From the NCBI GenBank assembly GCA_905221605.1, contig CAJNDS010002224.1:942023-1006022 (forward strand): a stretch of DNA of 64,000 bases, written 5' to 3'. This document shows, in pieces, positions 1 through 42,300 of the stretch. The stretch comes from Symbiodinium natans (Eukaryota; Sar; Dinophyceae; Suessiales; Symbiodiniaceae). The notes beneath the pieces were generated by a model. That model searched no databases. It was not told the origin of the DNA and worked only from the letters and a program-made list of their open reading frames with translations. The position numbers and the translations under genes were made by a program. The first letter of the stretch is position 1. The number at the start of each line of letters is the position of its first letter.

Positions 1-680
1 AGGCCCTAGAAGGTTTTGGTCTGGACTGCCTCAGGAAAACAGTCTTGTTACAAGGGGAAAGTTGGTTTTTCTATGAAAACCATCTTTTACGAGGCAAAAC
101 CAAAAAAAACATCTTTTTTAGAGAATGGGGATGGGATTTTGAAGAAGATGTTTTTTTTGGTTTTGCCTCGTAAAAGATGGTTTTCCACAGAAAAACCAAC
201 TTTTCCCACGTAAAAAGATGGTTCTGGTCTGGTCTGCCTCAGGAAAACCATCTTTTTACGCGGGAAAAGTTGGTTTTTGGCTCCAAAACCATCATTTTTA
301 CGAGGTCAAAGTTGGTTTTTGTAGCCAAAACCATCTTTTTACGAGGGTTAAGATGGTTTTCCTATGAAGAACAATCTTTTTTCGAGGTAAACCAAAAAAA
401 CAATCTTTTTCAAAATCCCCCCCCATTCTCTAAAAAAGATTGTTTTTTTGGAAGTTGGTTTTGCCTCGTGAAAGATGGTTTTGCATAGGAAAACCAACTT
501 TTCCCTCGTAAACAGATGGTTTAAGGAAAACCATCTTTTTGCGAGGGAAAAGTTGGTTTTCCTATGCAAAACCATCTTTTTACGAGGCAAAAACAAAAAA
601 ACATCTTTTTCAACATCCCCTCCCCATTCTCTAAAAAAGGTTGCTTTTTTGTTTTTTTGGTTTTGCCTCGTACCTCTCTC
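1..680. repeat. Complex direct and inverted repeat block
   Basis: Many copies of AACCATCTTTTTACGAGG and its complement, with the linker GTTGGTTTTTCTATGAAAAC, in alternating orientation; several perfect hairpins. All open frames here are products of the repeat. No gene seen. Confidence 0.8.
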
Positions 681-779
681 GGGCCAGAACCGTTCAGCTC
701 TACATGTAGCTGTCCAATGGACGGTTTTGGTTCGAAGCAGGACGTGTCAGCATGCTTGGAGGCTCGTTGGTTTTGGTCA

Positions 780-1860
780 GTCTTATATTAATCTCAGCAA
801 TAGCATTCCTATTCCTATTAATGTAAAAGGGTTCCTACTATCTTTGTAGGACTTCTTTTCATTTAACTATACTCATATGAACTTTCAGAGGTTTCTTTAA
901 AGGATTCCTAATACTTTTCAATAGGGTTCTTATGCATTTCAGCAAGGTTCTTAATGTTAAAGTGGTTCTTTTAGTTCCATTAGGGTTCCTCGGAAATCAA
1001 ATTATTTTTCTAAGATTCATATTGGTGCCTATTCATTTTAGTGCGTCTCCAAGTAATTTTAATGGTAGTCTTAGAAATTTGAATACCATTCCTAAGAAAT
1101 TTTGAAAGGAACCACATTGAATTTTGTAGGATTCCTATTGGTTCCTATTAATTTTAGTAGGATTCCTCTTCATTGTAAAAGGATTCCTATCAATGCGAAA
1201 TAGGGTTCTTATGAATTTTACTGGGGTTCCTAATAAATTCCGATTAACGTCAAAGGGTTCCTAACCATCTTAATAGGACTCCTCTACCATTTCATAATAT
1301 TCTTATGAATCTTCATATTCATTCTTATAGGATTCCTATTGGTTCCTATTAACTTTAGTTCATTTTCAAAGGATTCCTATTAATTTGCAATAGGGTTCTT
1401 ATGATTTTAGTTGTGTTGCTTCTAAATTCCTATTGATGGTAGGACCCTCTTCATTTAACAGATTCCTCTTGATTTGCAAAAGGGTTCTTATGAATTTTAG
1501 TGGGGTTCCTCATAAATTGGATGGGATTCTAATTCATCATGACAAGATTAAGAGAAATATTAATAGGATTCCTATTTAGATTTAATGGAAGTCCCACATT
1601 CCCGTGAATTCAAAAAGGGTCCCTTTTTATTTTCACAGGCTCCCTACTATTCTTCATGGGGGCCCGTCTATTTTTCTACATTTTAATAGCATTCCCATGA
1701 CGTTTGATATAGCGTTCCTCTGACTCAAATACGATTCCAAGTCATTATCTAATAATTCAATAAGATTCCTATTAACAATAAGAGTCTTACTAATTTTAAT
1801 AGGGTTCGTACTAATTTTCATAGGGTTTTCGTTCAATTAATAGGGTTTTATTAAATTCAT
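780..1860. repeat. Degenerate short repeat, AT-rich
   Basis: About forty diverged units around GGATTCCTATTAATTTTAAT and AGGGTTCTTATGAATTTTAG. AT content is much higher than the rest of the window. No coding signal. Confidence 0.7.
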
Positions 1861-1917
1861 ACCTATGACTAAGTATGGATTTCTTACTCCGACACGGCCT
1901 CACGGTAGTTCAGGGGG

Positions 1918-2054
1918 CGGGGGGGGGGGGGGGTTGTGAGCATATATATATATATATAATTTTCCATTTATTTATATTTCTTATTACTTTTTTATTTACA
2001 TATATATATAGTATTTTTACATAGTTCTATAACTATATATGTTTGTTTGTTTTG

Positions 2055-2092
<38 letters not shown>
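1918..2092. repeat. Simple repeats: poly-G, (AT)n, (GA)n
   Basis: A run of G at about 1918-1933, TA dinucleotides at 1941-1959 and GA dinucleotides at 2058-2092. Confidence 0.9.
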
Positions 2093-2093
<1 letters not shown>

Positions 2094-2394
2094 CATTGGA
2101 AACGGTACGCGCCGAAACCTCCCACTTGACACAGGTTTACGAAAATAGGGGACCCCCAATGTATATAGATCCCCAAAAAATGGATCCCCGCAGAATGAGA
2201 CCCCAATAAAGTACCCCTAAAATCGGAAATCCCCACTTGCAGAAAACTTGATACTTGAATACGAAATTGAGCGGCCCTGAGGCCTGGCGCAAAAATATAA
2301 ATTGGCTTATCTGGCTCTGGTCTGGCTCACTGCGAATTTCGCTTGGGAGGGCATGTCTTCACACTACTGCGTTCAGCTGGCCAATGCTACACCC

Positions 2395-2584
2395 GAAAGC
2401 CCAACCCTGAACCTCAAACCCTACACCCTAAACCCGTATAAACCCCAAATCACTAAAACAACTTTAAACCCCAAGCCTAAACCGCCCCAAACCCTAAGCC
2501 CTAAGCCCTAAGCCCTAAGCCCTAAACCCTAAGCCCTAAGCCCTAAACCCTAAACCCTAAACCCTAAACCCTAAACCCTAAACC

Positions 2585-2605
<21 letters not shown>
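2395..2605. repeat. CCCTAAA array with CCCTAAG sub-block
   Basis: Telomere-type units; from 2490 a local block is homogenised to CCCTAAG. It contains the AAA+ stop codon on the minus strand. Confidence 0.85.
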
Positions 2606-34362
<31,757 letters not shown>

Positions 34363-37018
34363 GGCTGGGATGGCTCGCCGCCGCGAAGGAGCTGGCACCC
34401 TATACCTAGGAACAGCAATCCCACAAACCCTGAACCCTAAGCCCCAAAACCCTTCAACCCCAAACCACAACCCCTAAACCCTTTGTTTGCGAATCGGACT
34501 GCAAAGGGAACATAGCACTGAACCCTACACCCTCAAAGGAGTGCATTTAAACAGTGCAACTGGGGGGGGGGGGGGGGGGGTAGGGTTTAGGGGTTAGGGT
34601 TTAGGGTTTGGGGTTTAGAGTTTAGGTGTAGGGTTTAGGGTTTAGATTTCATTTTTTAGGGTTTAGGGTTTAGGGTTTAGGGTTTAGGGCTTAGGGTTTA
34701 GGGTTTAGGGTTTATTCTTTAGGGTTTAGGGTTTAGGGTTTAGGGTTTAGGCTTTAGGGTTTAGGGTTTAGGGTTTAGGGCTCTAGTAAATGCATCCTAG
34801 CAGTCAGTGGTCCTCCTGCGCACGAGAGAAAGCCGGCATGATATTGTGGCAGCTGCTAACCCTGCTGCCCCAAAGCCTAGACACAAACAACTCAATCCTC
34901 CCTACACCCTAAACCTAACCCCCAAACCCTAAACCCTAAACTTTGCCCTAAACCCTAAGCCTCACACCCTAAATAATCTTGAAGCCTAGCCCAAGACGGC
35001 AGAACCTAAACCTAAAAACCCAACAGCTAGACGAAACTCCAAACCCTTAAGCCAAACCACGCGCCCGATGCCCAGAGGGCCCCAAGTGGCTTATGGGTTG
35101 GGGGGAATTTAGGGGCTAGGGGCAGGAGTTTGGGGCTGTAGGGTTGAGGGGTGTACGAGTTTGGGGTTCAGGGTTTCGGGTTGACCCTAAACATATTTGG
35201 TGGGTGGGGTGCAGGGCTCAAGGTTTAAAGTGTCTTGGCCCGAAGCTCTAAGCCGAATCTTCCGCGTCTGCGTTTCTCCTCCATGTCTGCTGTGACTCTC
35301 TCTCACGCCAGGCCGCCAGGTTTCATCGCCCGGTTTTAAATTTGATGTTTGGGGGTTTCAGGGGCCCTATAGGCTTAAGCTTTAGCATGGTTAATCTCAA
35401 CACTCGTTAAAACCCTGCGAACAACATCCCCAAATAAGATGAAACTCTTAAACCACAAGAAAAGAAAATCAAAAATGCACCCCAAGGGGTCTACCCGACA
35501 TTGGATTCTGCCGGTATACAGAAGGATGACTGGAGTAAAACCTACTGTGAACCCTAAACCCTACATCCTAAGCCGTTAACCTTCGTTGGAAACCATTTGC
35601 GCTTCGTGAGTCAGGGCGCGTGGTAAGATGCCTGACTAAGTTGGTCCCTTTTCCGGCTGATAGTTTTGTAATGCAGGGCCCTACTTTAGGGGCCATAATA
35701 ATTAGAATAGGGTTTTGGGGGCAACTATGACTTTACAAAGGGGCCCTGCGGGAATACTGCGACTGCCAGTCATTTTTCCGACTCCTTTACTACCCCAAAA
35801 GTAGGAACCGGCTTGAGGGTAGAGGGTGAAGCCTGGCAACCCTGCCTCACATGTGCGAGGCCTGGTGAAAATAGGAGTGAAAAGGAGTTGGGTTTCTTAA
35901 GGGGTATAAGGAGGGACCCCGAAATATAGGGTTTAGGGTTTAGGGTTTAAAGGTTTAGGGTTGCATACCTAAGTAGCCCCGAAAGGACCCCTAAAGAGCC
36001 CCTTATAAGGGTCCCTCCTGTAGCCCCTTGAGTTCAGGAGCGCCTAATGGCTCTGCAGGTGAAGGGCTCTTCAGGACACCCGTTCCAGCGGGGGATCTTT
36101 CTCTTTGCTTGGGTTTGCTAAGTCAAACCCCAGACGGAGCCCTAAGAAAGATCCCCAAATAACAGAATCGCCTTATGATAAGGACCCCGAGTAAGGTACC
36201 CCTACTCTCGGAAACCCCATACGACAAAAACAACCCGGATGCCTAAACCCTAAACCTAAACCCTAGAACCCTAAACCCTAAACCCCAAACCCGAAACCCT
36301 AAACCCTACGGATTCTTGTTTGACCCCGCCCGGCATTCATGAAGAGCCTTCACGGATCAGCGACTGTTCACTAGCGGCTGCCTGGTGAGCGGGCTCAGAG
36401 GTTCAGGTGTCAGGACTTTTGAGGGTTTGGGGCTTGGGGGTTTAGGGTTTAGGGCTGTGGGGTTTGGGGTTTAGGGCTTTGGGCTTTGGGGTTTAGGGTT
36501 TAGGGCTTTAGCTTAACGGGGTGCATGGGGCTGGGCTAAGCAAACCCGCGAAGCACTCTATTCAATACGTCTACCCTGCCGGAGGGCATACCCGGGGCCA
36601 GGTGTTGAGTCCGATTGCGAGGTAACATCTATGGGTGCTGATCACAGTCTTGAAGTACGAAGATACTTGGGTTCAGGATTTAGGGGCTTTAACTAGGGCT
36701 TAGGGTTGGTTTAGAAGGCTCAGGGCTTTGGGTCCATCATGATTGGAGAGAGATGCTGAGATGCGTTTCCAGGAAAATCGCGCACCCACTCGCGGGCGCG
36801 CGACGCCAATCTGTCACCTAAACGCCCTAGGAAGCCCAATCCTGCTCTAGACCCTAGGCCCTAAACCCCCTGAGCCCCCTAAACCCTAAACCCTAAACCC
36901 CAAACCCCCAAACCGCCAAACCGCCAAACCCCCAAACCCCCAAACCCAAACACTAGACCACCAGAAGCCCCCAGAGTCGCAAGGACAAGCAAACCTGAAA
37001 GCATCCCAGCACTCAACC

Positions 37019-37188
37019 TTTTATGGGTTCCCCTACTAACACCCTCTATACTACCCCCCCCCGAGGTTCCCCCGGTAGTTAAGGCTATTTAGGGATAATT
37101 AAGCTTAATTAATTATTCAAGGGAACAACCTAGGGAGAAGGGGGGGTAGTATAGAGGGGGGTACTAGGGAAGCCCATAAAACCTTGGA
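37019..37188. mobile_element. MITE-like element, family A copy 2
   Basis: Arms TATGGGTTCCCCTACTA and its near complement at the right end (GTACTAGGGAAGCCCATA), an inner TACTACCCCCC / GGGGGGTAGTA pair, and TTTAGGGATAATTAAG in the middle as in copy 1. AACCTT flanks both sides. Confidence 0.65.
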
Positions 37189-38592
37189 CCAGCCCCTGCA
37201 CAGAAGGACGGGACAGAATTGGCCTAAACCCGCAACCCTGATCCTAAGGTTCAGGGTTTAGGGTTTAGGTTTAGGGTTTCTAAACCCTAAACCCTAAACC
37301 CCATAAACCCTGTCTACCCCTAAAGCCCGCAAAACCTCGACTCAATCTTTCCACCCACGCCAGTCTCCCGCCCGAAACCACTTCAAGCGAACCTCCATGA
37401 CCTCCCACCAAACGACGAACGATACCCAACCCTAAGCCCTAAACACCAAAGCCCTAACCCCCTAAAACCCTGAGCCCAAAGCGTTACTGAAACCCGAGAA
37501 CCTCAAATTTTGCCTTATCCCCACCCCCCAACCACCCTAAACCCTAATCCCTAAACCCTGAACCCTAAACCCTAAACCCTCAACCCCAAACCCTAAACCC
37601 TCAACCCTAAACCCTAAACCCTAAACCCTAAACCCTACACCGCCTGCGCGCCTATGGGATGGAGACTGGGGCCCTCAGGCCTGCCTGGAGAGATGCTAAG
37701 GGATTTTAGGGGGTTAGAGCTTCCTAAACCCTAAACCCTAAACCCTGGGTGTAGGGTTTTAAGTTTAGAGCCGAGTGATGCCTTCAGGCCGGGGTCTAGG
37801 ATTTCACAATTTGGGGTTCAGGGTCTAGGAGTAAGGGATTTCTTGTTCTGATTAATGCTGGTGGCTCACAGGAGTAGGGGGTTTGGGGTTGAGGGGTTCG
37901 GGGTTCGGGGTTCGGGGTTTAGGGTTTTTGGGTTTAGGGTTTAGGGTCTAGGGTTTAGGGTTTAGGGTTTAGGGCTTAGGGTTTAGGGTTTAGGGGGTCC
38001 CAAGGCCCGCGCGCCTGATTAAGAACATCTGGGGCTTCATGGATTGTGTTTTTCCCCAGCTTCCGGGAGTTGGGAATCGGGAAGCCCTGTAGGGTTTAGG
38101 GTTTAGGGTTTAGTGTTTAGGGTTTAGGGTTTAGGGTTTAGGGTTTAGGGTTTAAGGTTTAGGGTTTAGGGTTTAGGGTTTAGGGTTCATGGCTCAGGGA
38201 CTTGTAGGGGTGGCTGGGTTGAAAGGAGACCGAGAAGCACGTTACCCTTCACCATAGGCCTTAAATCCTACCCTAGAGGCGAAGCCTTAAGCCTTGCCTT
38301 ATAACTCTTAGCTTACGAATCCTAAATTCTAAAAGTTTAGTGTTTAGGGCTGACAAGGCGTTCCCTCTCGCAAACTCTGAAGATGGAGTTGGTGGGAAGG
38401 TCGAGTGTTCAGGTTGCTGGTTGTCTTGGCAGTCGTTCCTAGTGATGTTTCAGGGCTTTGGTTTAAAGGGGTTTGGGGACAATATACCATAGGGGCCTAA
38501 ATAATTCGAACTTGGTTACTAAGGAACCATAAGAGAATATCATGAGTATTTATTCTGATCCCTATATCAGGGGTACGAGCAGGGTTAGGGGG

Positions 38593-38757
38593 GGGGAGAT
38601 TGGTAGGGAGCGATAGGGTTGCTTGGTGAAGCCATCCGGGAGAATGCCGTTGCTAAACTCAACGGCAAGGGCTCTCAGAAGCCTCGAAGCCTCAGCGTTG
38701 AACCATTTCATGGCCGGCACGGCATTGAAAACGGCCCGGGTGATCTTCACCCCGCCC
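38593..38757 (-). CDS. Unassigned coding-like stretch
   Basis: Minus frame VKITRAVFNAVPAMKWFNAE followed by A-S-R-L-L-R-A-L-A-V-E-F. Not recognised. It sits between the prohibitin stop and the AAA+ start, next to poly-C and a GACGGA repeat. Confidence 0.35.
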
Positions 38758-38818
38758 CCCCCCCCCCCCCCCCCGAAGCGAATGTTTGCTGCTCTGCCTC
38801 AGACCGAGCCATTCAAAC

Positions 38819-38893
38819 ACATGCACACGCGCACACACACAGAGACAGAGACGGAGACGGAGACGGAGACCGAGACAGAGACAGTGACACACA
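38819..38893. repeat. ACACGC / GAGACG simple repeat
   Basis: CACA-type units followed by GACGGA / GACAGA hexamers. Confidence 0.85.
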
Positions 38894-39222
38894 GGGAAGG
38901 GCTAAAACCTAAACCCTAAACCCTAAACCCTAAACCCTATTCCCTAAACCCTAAACCCATTTGGGCTTCAGGTGTCCGAAGTGAGGGTTTGGGGGTTATA
39001 AGGCTTGGAGGTCATCCCCAGATACCCTAAAGCTCCAGAGCCCGAAGCCCTTTTCAAAGTCTGGTTCAGGGTTTAGGGCTTCGAGCTTAGGATTTTTTGG
39101 GTCTCAGGGCTTAATCAGGCAGGTTAGGGAATTAGGGTGTATGGTTTAGGGTTTAGGGTTTAGGGTGTAGGGTTTGGGGGTTTAGGGTAGGGTTTAGGGT
39201 GATTAGGGTGTAGGGTGAGGGT

Positions 39223-39301
39223 TCAAGGCTGCTCGTAGCCAGGCTGCGGCCGTGCTCCCCCAGCGACGTTGAGCAGCATCTGCTGCCCGTTCGGCAGGTA
39301 C
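39223..39301 (-). CDS. PHB: Prohibitin last exon with TGA stop
   Basis: YLPNGQQMLLNVAGGARPQP followed by G-Y-E-Q-P and TGA; acceptor TTGAAG|G. Y-L-P-x-G-Q-x-x-L-L is the PHB1 C-terminal signature. Confidence 0.88.
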
Positions 39302-42300
39302 CTTCAAGGGACTCAAGGAGGAACCCTTAGGATTAAGGGGTTTAGGGTTTAGGGTTTAGGGTTTAGGGCTTAGGGTTTAGGGTTTAGGGTTTAGGGTTTA
39401 GGGTTTAGGGTTTAGGGTTTAGGGGTTTAGGGGTTTAGGGGTTTAGGGGTCATTAAGGGGGTTGTTTAGGGGCTACTTAGGTAAAGAGGTGGCGTGATAT
39501 AGGAGAATCCTGGGAAGCTGATCAAGCTCCGGACTCAGGGATTTGGGGTGCCAAGATTATGGGGTTCTTCAGAAAGGGTTTAGGGTTTAGGGTTTAGGGT
39601 TTAGGGTTTAGGGTTTAGGGTTTAGGGTTTAGGGTCTAGGGTCTAGGGTTTAGGGTTTAGGGTTTAGGGTTTAGGGTTTAGAGTTTAGGGTTTAGGGTTT
39701 AGGGGTCACTAAGGGGGGTAGGTACCTAGCAAACCTTAGGACTAGGAAAGCGTTGGGAGCCTTAGGGAGTATTGGGGAGTATTAGGGAACCTTGGGTTAC
39801 ATACCCGCCTTGAACCCTCCTCCCTTCAGAACCCTATAACAAGAGCTCATCCCCATGAACCTCTCGACCCTAAAAACTATAAACCCTGAACCCGAGAAGT
39901 CCTATAAACCCTATGAACCCTGAACCTCTAAACACTCTAAACCCAATAAATCCCACAAGCCAAATAAACCTAAACCTTCTAAACCCGAAAACCCTTACAA
40001 ATCAAATAAACCTGCACACCCTACAAGCCCTACAGACCTCTCGACCCTACAACCCCTACAAAGCCAAGGAGTCCTATGAACCCTACATAACCCTAAACCC
40101 TAAATAGGGTTTAAGGTTTAGCGTTACGGTTTAGGGCTTCGGGTTTAGGGTTTAGGGTTTAGGTTTTAGGGTGTAGGGTTTAGGGTTGGGGTGTAGAGGG
40201 CTTGGGGCGAGTTCGAGGGTTTAGGGTTCTAGAGTGCTAGGGTTTAGGGAGGGGGTTCTAGTGGGTTCTAGAGTTCTAGGGTCTAGGGTTCTGGGGTTCC
40301 AGGGGTTTTAGGGGCTGCGCATCCTTCGGGGTGTAGGGTTTGGGGTTTAGGGTTTGGGGTTTGGGGTTTAGGGTTTGGGGTTTAGGGTTTGGGGTTTAGG
40401 GTTTGGGGTTTAGGGTTTGGGGTTTAGGGTTTAGGGTTCAGGGTTTGGGGTTTAGGGTTTGGGGTTAGGGTCCTAGCGTTTAGGGAATTGAGAGTTCTAG
40501 GGTTCACTTCCAGGATTTGGATCAGGGGTTCTAGGGTCCTAGGGTTTAGGCTTTCGGTTTAGGGCTTAGGGTTTAGGGTTTAGGATCCTAGGGTCAAGGG
40601 TTTAGGGTTTAGGTTTAAGGGTCCTAGGGTCTAATTAGGGTTTTAAAGTCTAGGGTCAGGGTTGGAAAAGAGGGACTTCACAGGTGCAAACAGAGGAGTT
40701 CGAAGTCCTCAAAAAGGGACCCTGACTGGGGCTATCCCACTAGATAAACCTGCTGAATCACGACTTGCAGTGTTTAGAGCTTCGGGAAACTTCTGCAGTC
40801 TACCAGGTACCAAACTGATGAGCCGTATAATCTGGCTCACCTGTGTCGCACAGGGTGGGGCCCCCTAGTTATAAGTAGAGTTATAAGGGCCCTAAATTGG
40901 GTTATAAGGACCCTAAGTTAGGTTATAAGTCCCTTAACTACAGTTAGTATAGTAAGGGGGCCCCACCCTGCACACAGTACGAGGCGATGTCGTCAGGAGG
41001 CCGCCTTGCTTATGGGTGGCAGACCCTGAATTAATGAAAGGCCACTTGGAGGTTTGCCAGTCGTTCCCGAGCGTCCAGTGAGTTTCCTGTATCAGAGCAA
41101 CATCCATCGTCGAGTTGTCGAGCCAAGTCATAAGCTCGTCATACACGTCGGTGGACAGGCCCCCAACGTTCCGGGTGGGGAATTTCAGCCTGCGTCCAGG
41201 CTGCGCATGCTGGCCCGCTGGGAGAGCCTGAGCGTCCGAGAAAAGGGTCAGGTTCCCTATATACTACCTCAAAAGGCGATTTCTAGAAGTCGATGCGCGG
41301 TCAATGCCTACTTCCCGAAATAACATGTCTACTACGAACTCGGAAGTACATGGCAAAAGCCTTATAGAAACCCTAAACCCTAAACCCCAAACCCTAAACC
41401 CTAAACCCTAAATTATTACAGAAGCGCCCAAACTCCTGCGAAGCCGAGCTGCATTTACCTGCAGGTTCAGGGCTTTAAGTTTGGGGCTCATAGGGTTTGG
41501 GGTTTAGGGTTTTAAGGTTCAGGTTTTAGGGCAAATGGTAGTATACTGTAAAACAAAACCAAGAGTCCCAGGTAAGGCCCACAAAACCCTAACCCCTAAA
41601 CCCTAAACCCTAAGACCCACAAAGGCGCGCACATGACGTTTGGAGATTTGGACAAGTTTTCGGCGATGTCCTTTGCTGCGTCGATCCGCCGGACCTGCAG
41701 GGCCACAAGCAACCGTTCAGGGGCTAGGGTTTAGGGTTTAGGGTTTAGGATTTAGGGTTTAGGGTTTAGGGTTGAGGGTTTAGGGTTTAGGGTTTAGGGT
41801 TTAGGACCTACTCACCTATGTACCCCCTGATAAAGGGTGTCGGGTTTGGGGCTTAGGATTTCGGGGTAATTGTCTAGGCTGGGATCCCGATTCTTGGATA
41901 CCCTATATAGTTCTAAAAGAGCACCCGTAAGGGACCCCAATTCAGAGAGCTACCCTCCTCTTTCTGCTTCTGTTCAGTGGTTGGTAGATATACATATATA
42001 TATATATATACATATATCATGCTTGTTGATTCAAGCTTAGGGGCTGGGGCTCCATTTACCTGCTACTAATCTGTAGGGTTTGAGTTCACAGGGAGCTAGA
42101 AGTCAGCCTAAGCCCTAACTAAACCTTAAACCCTAGAAACCCTAAACCCTAAGTAAACCCAAAACCCTAAACCCTAAACCCTAAACACTAAACACTAAAC
42201 CCTAAACCCTAAACCCTAAACCCGAAGTAAACCCTAACTAAACCCAAAACCCGCGAAATCCCTTGCAGTTTTGGAGATCCCCATGGAAGGAAAATGCCAA

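Larger units (their letters stand above)
34363..39222. other. Probable intergenic region between prohibitin stop and AAA+ start
   Basis: Contains TTTAGGG/CCCTAAA arrays, G runs, a family A element (37019-37188), remnants of GGTCCC-type inverted repeats (about 35640-36030) and one coding-like stretch (38593-38757). No promoter element was identified. Confidence 0.5.

Noticed and set aside
2302-2511. Plus-strand open frame ending in L-N-P-K-P-type repeats
   Set aside because: Most of it is CCCTAAA translated; such frames recur wherever the repeat is degenerate enough to lose stops.
39257-39298. Plus-strand exon L-R-P-C-S-P-S-D-V-E-Q with CAG|GTACC donor
   Set aside because: Antisense to the prohibitin last exon, whose match to the family is much stronger.
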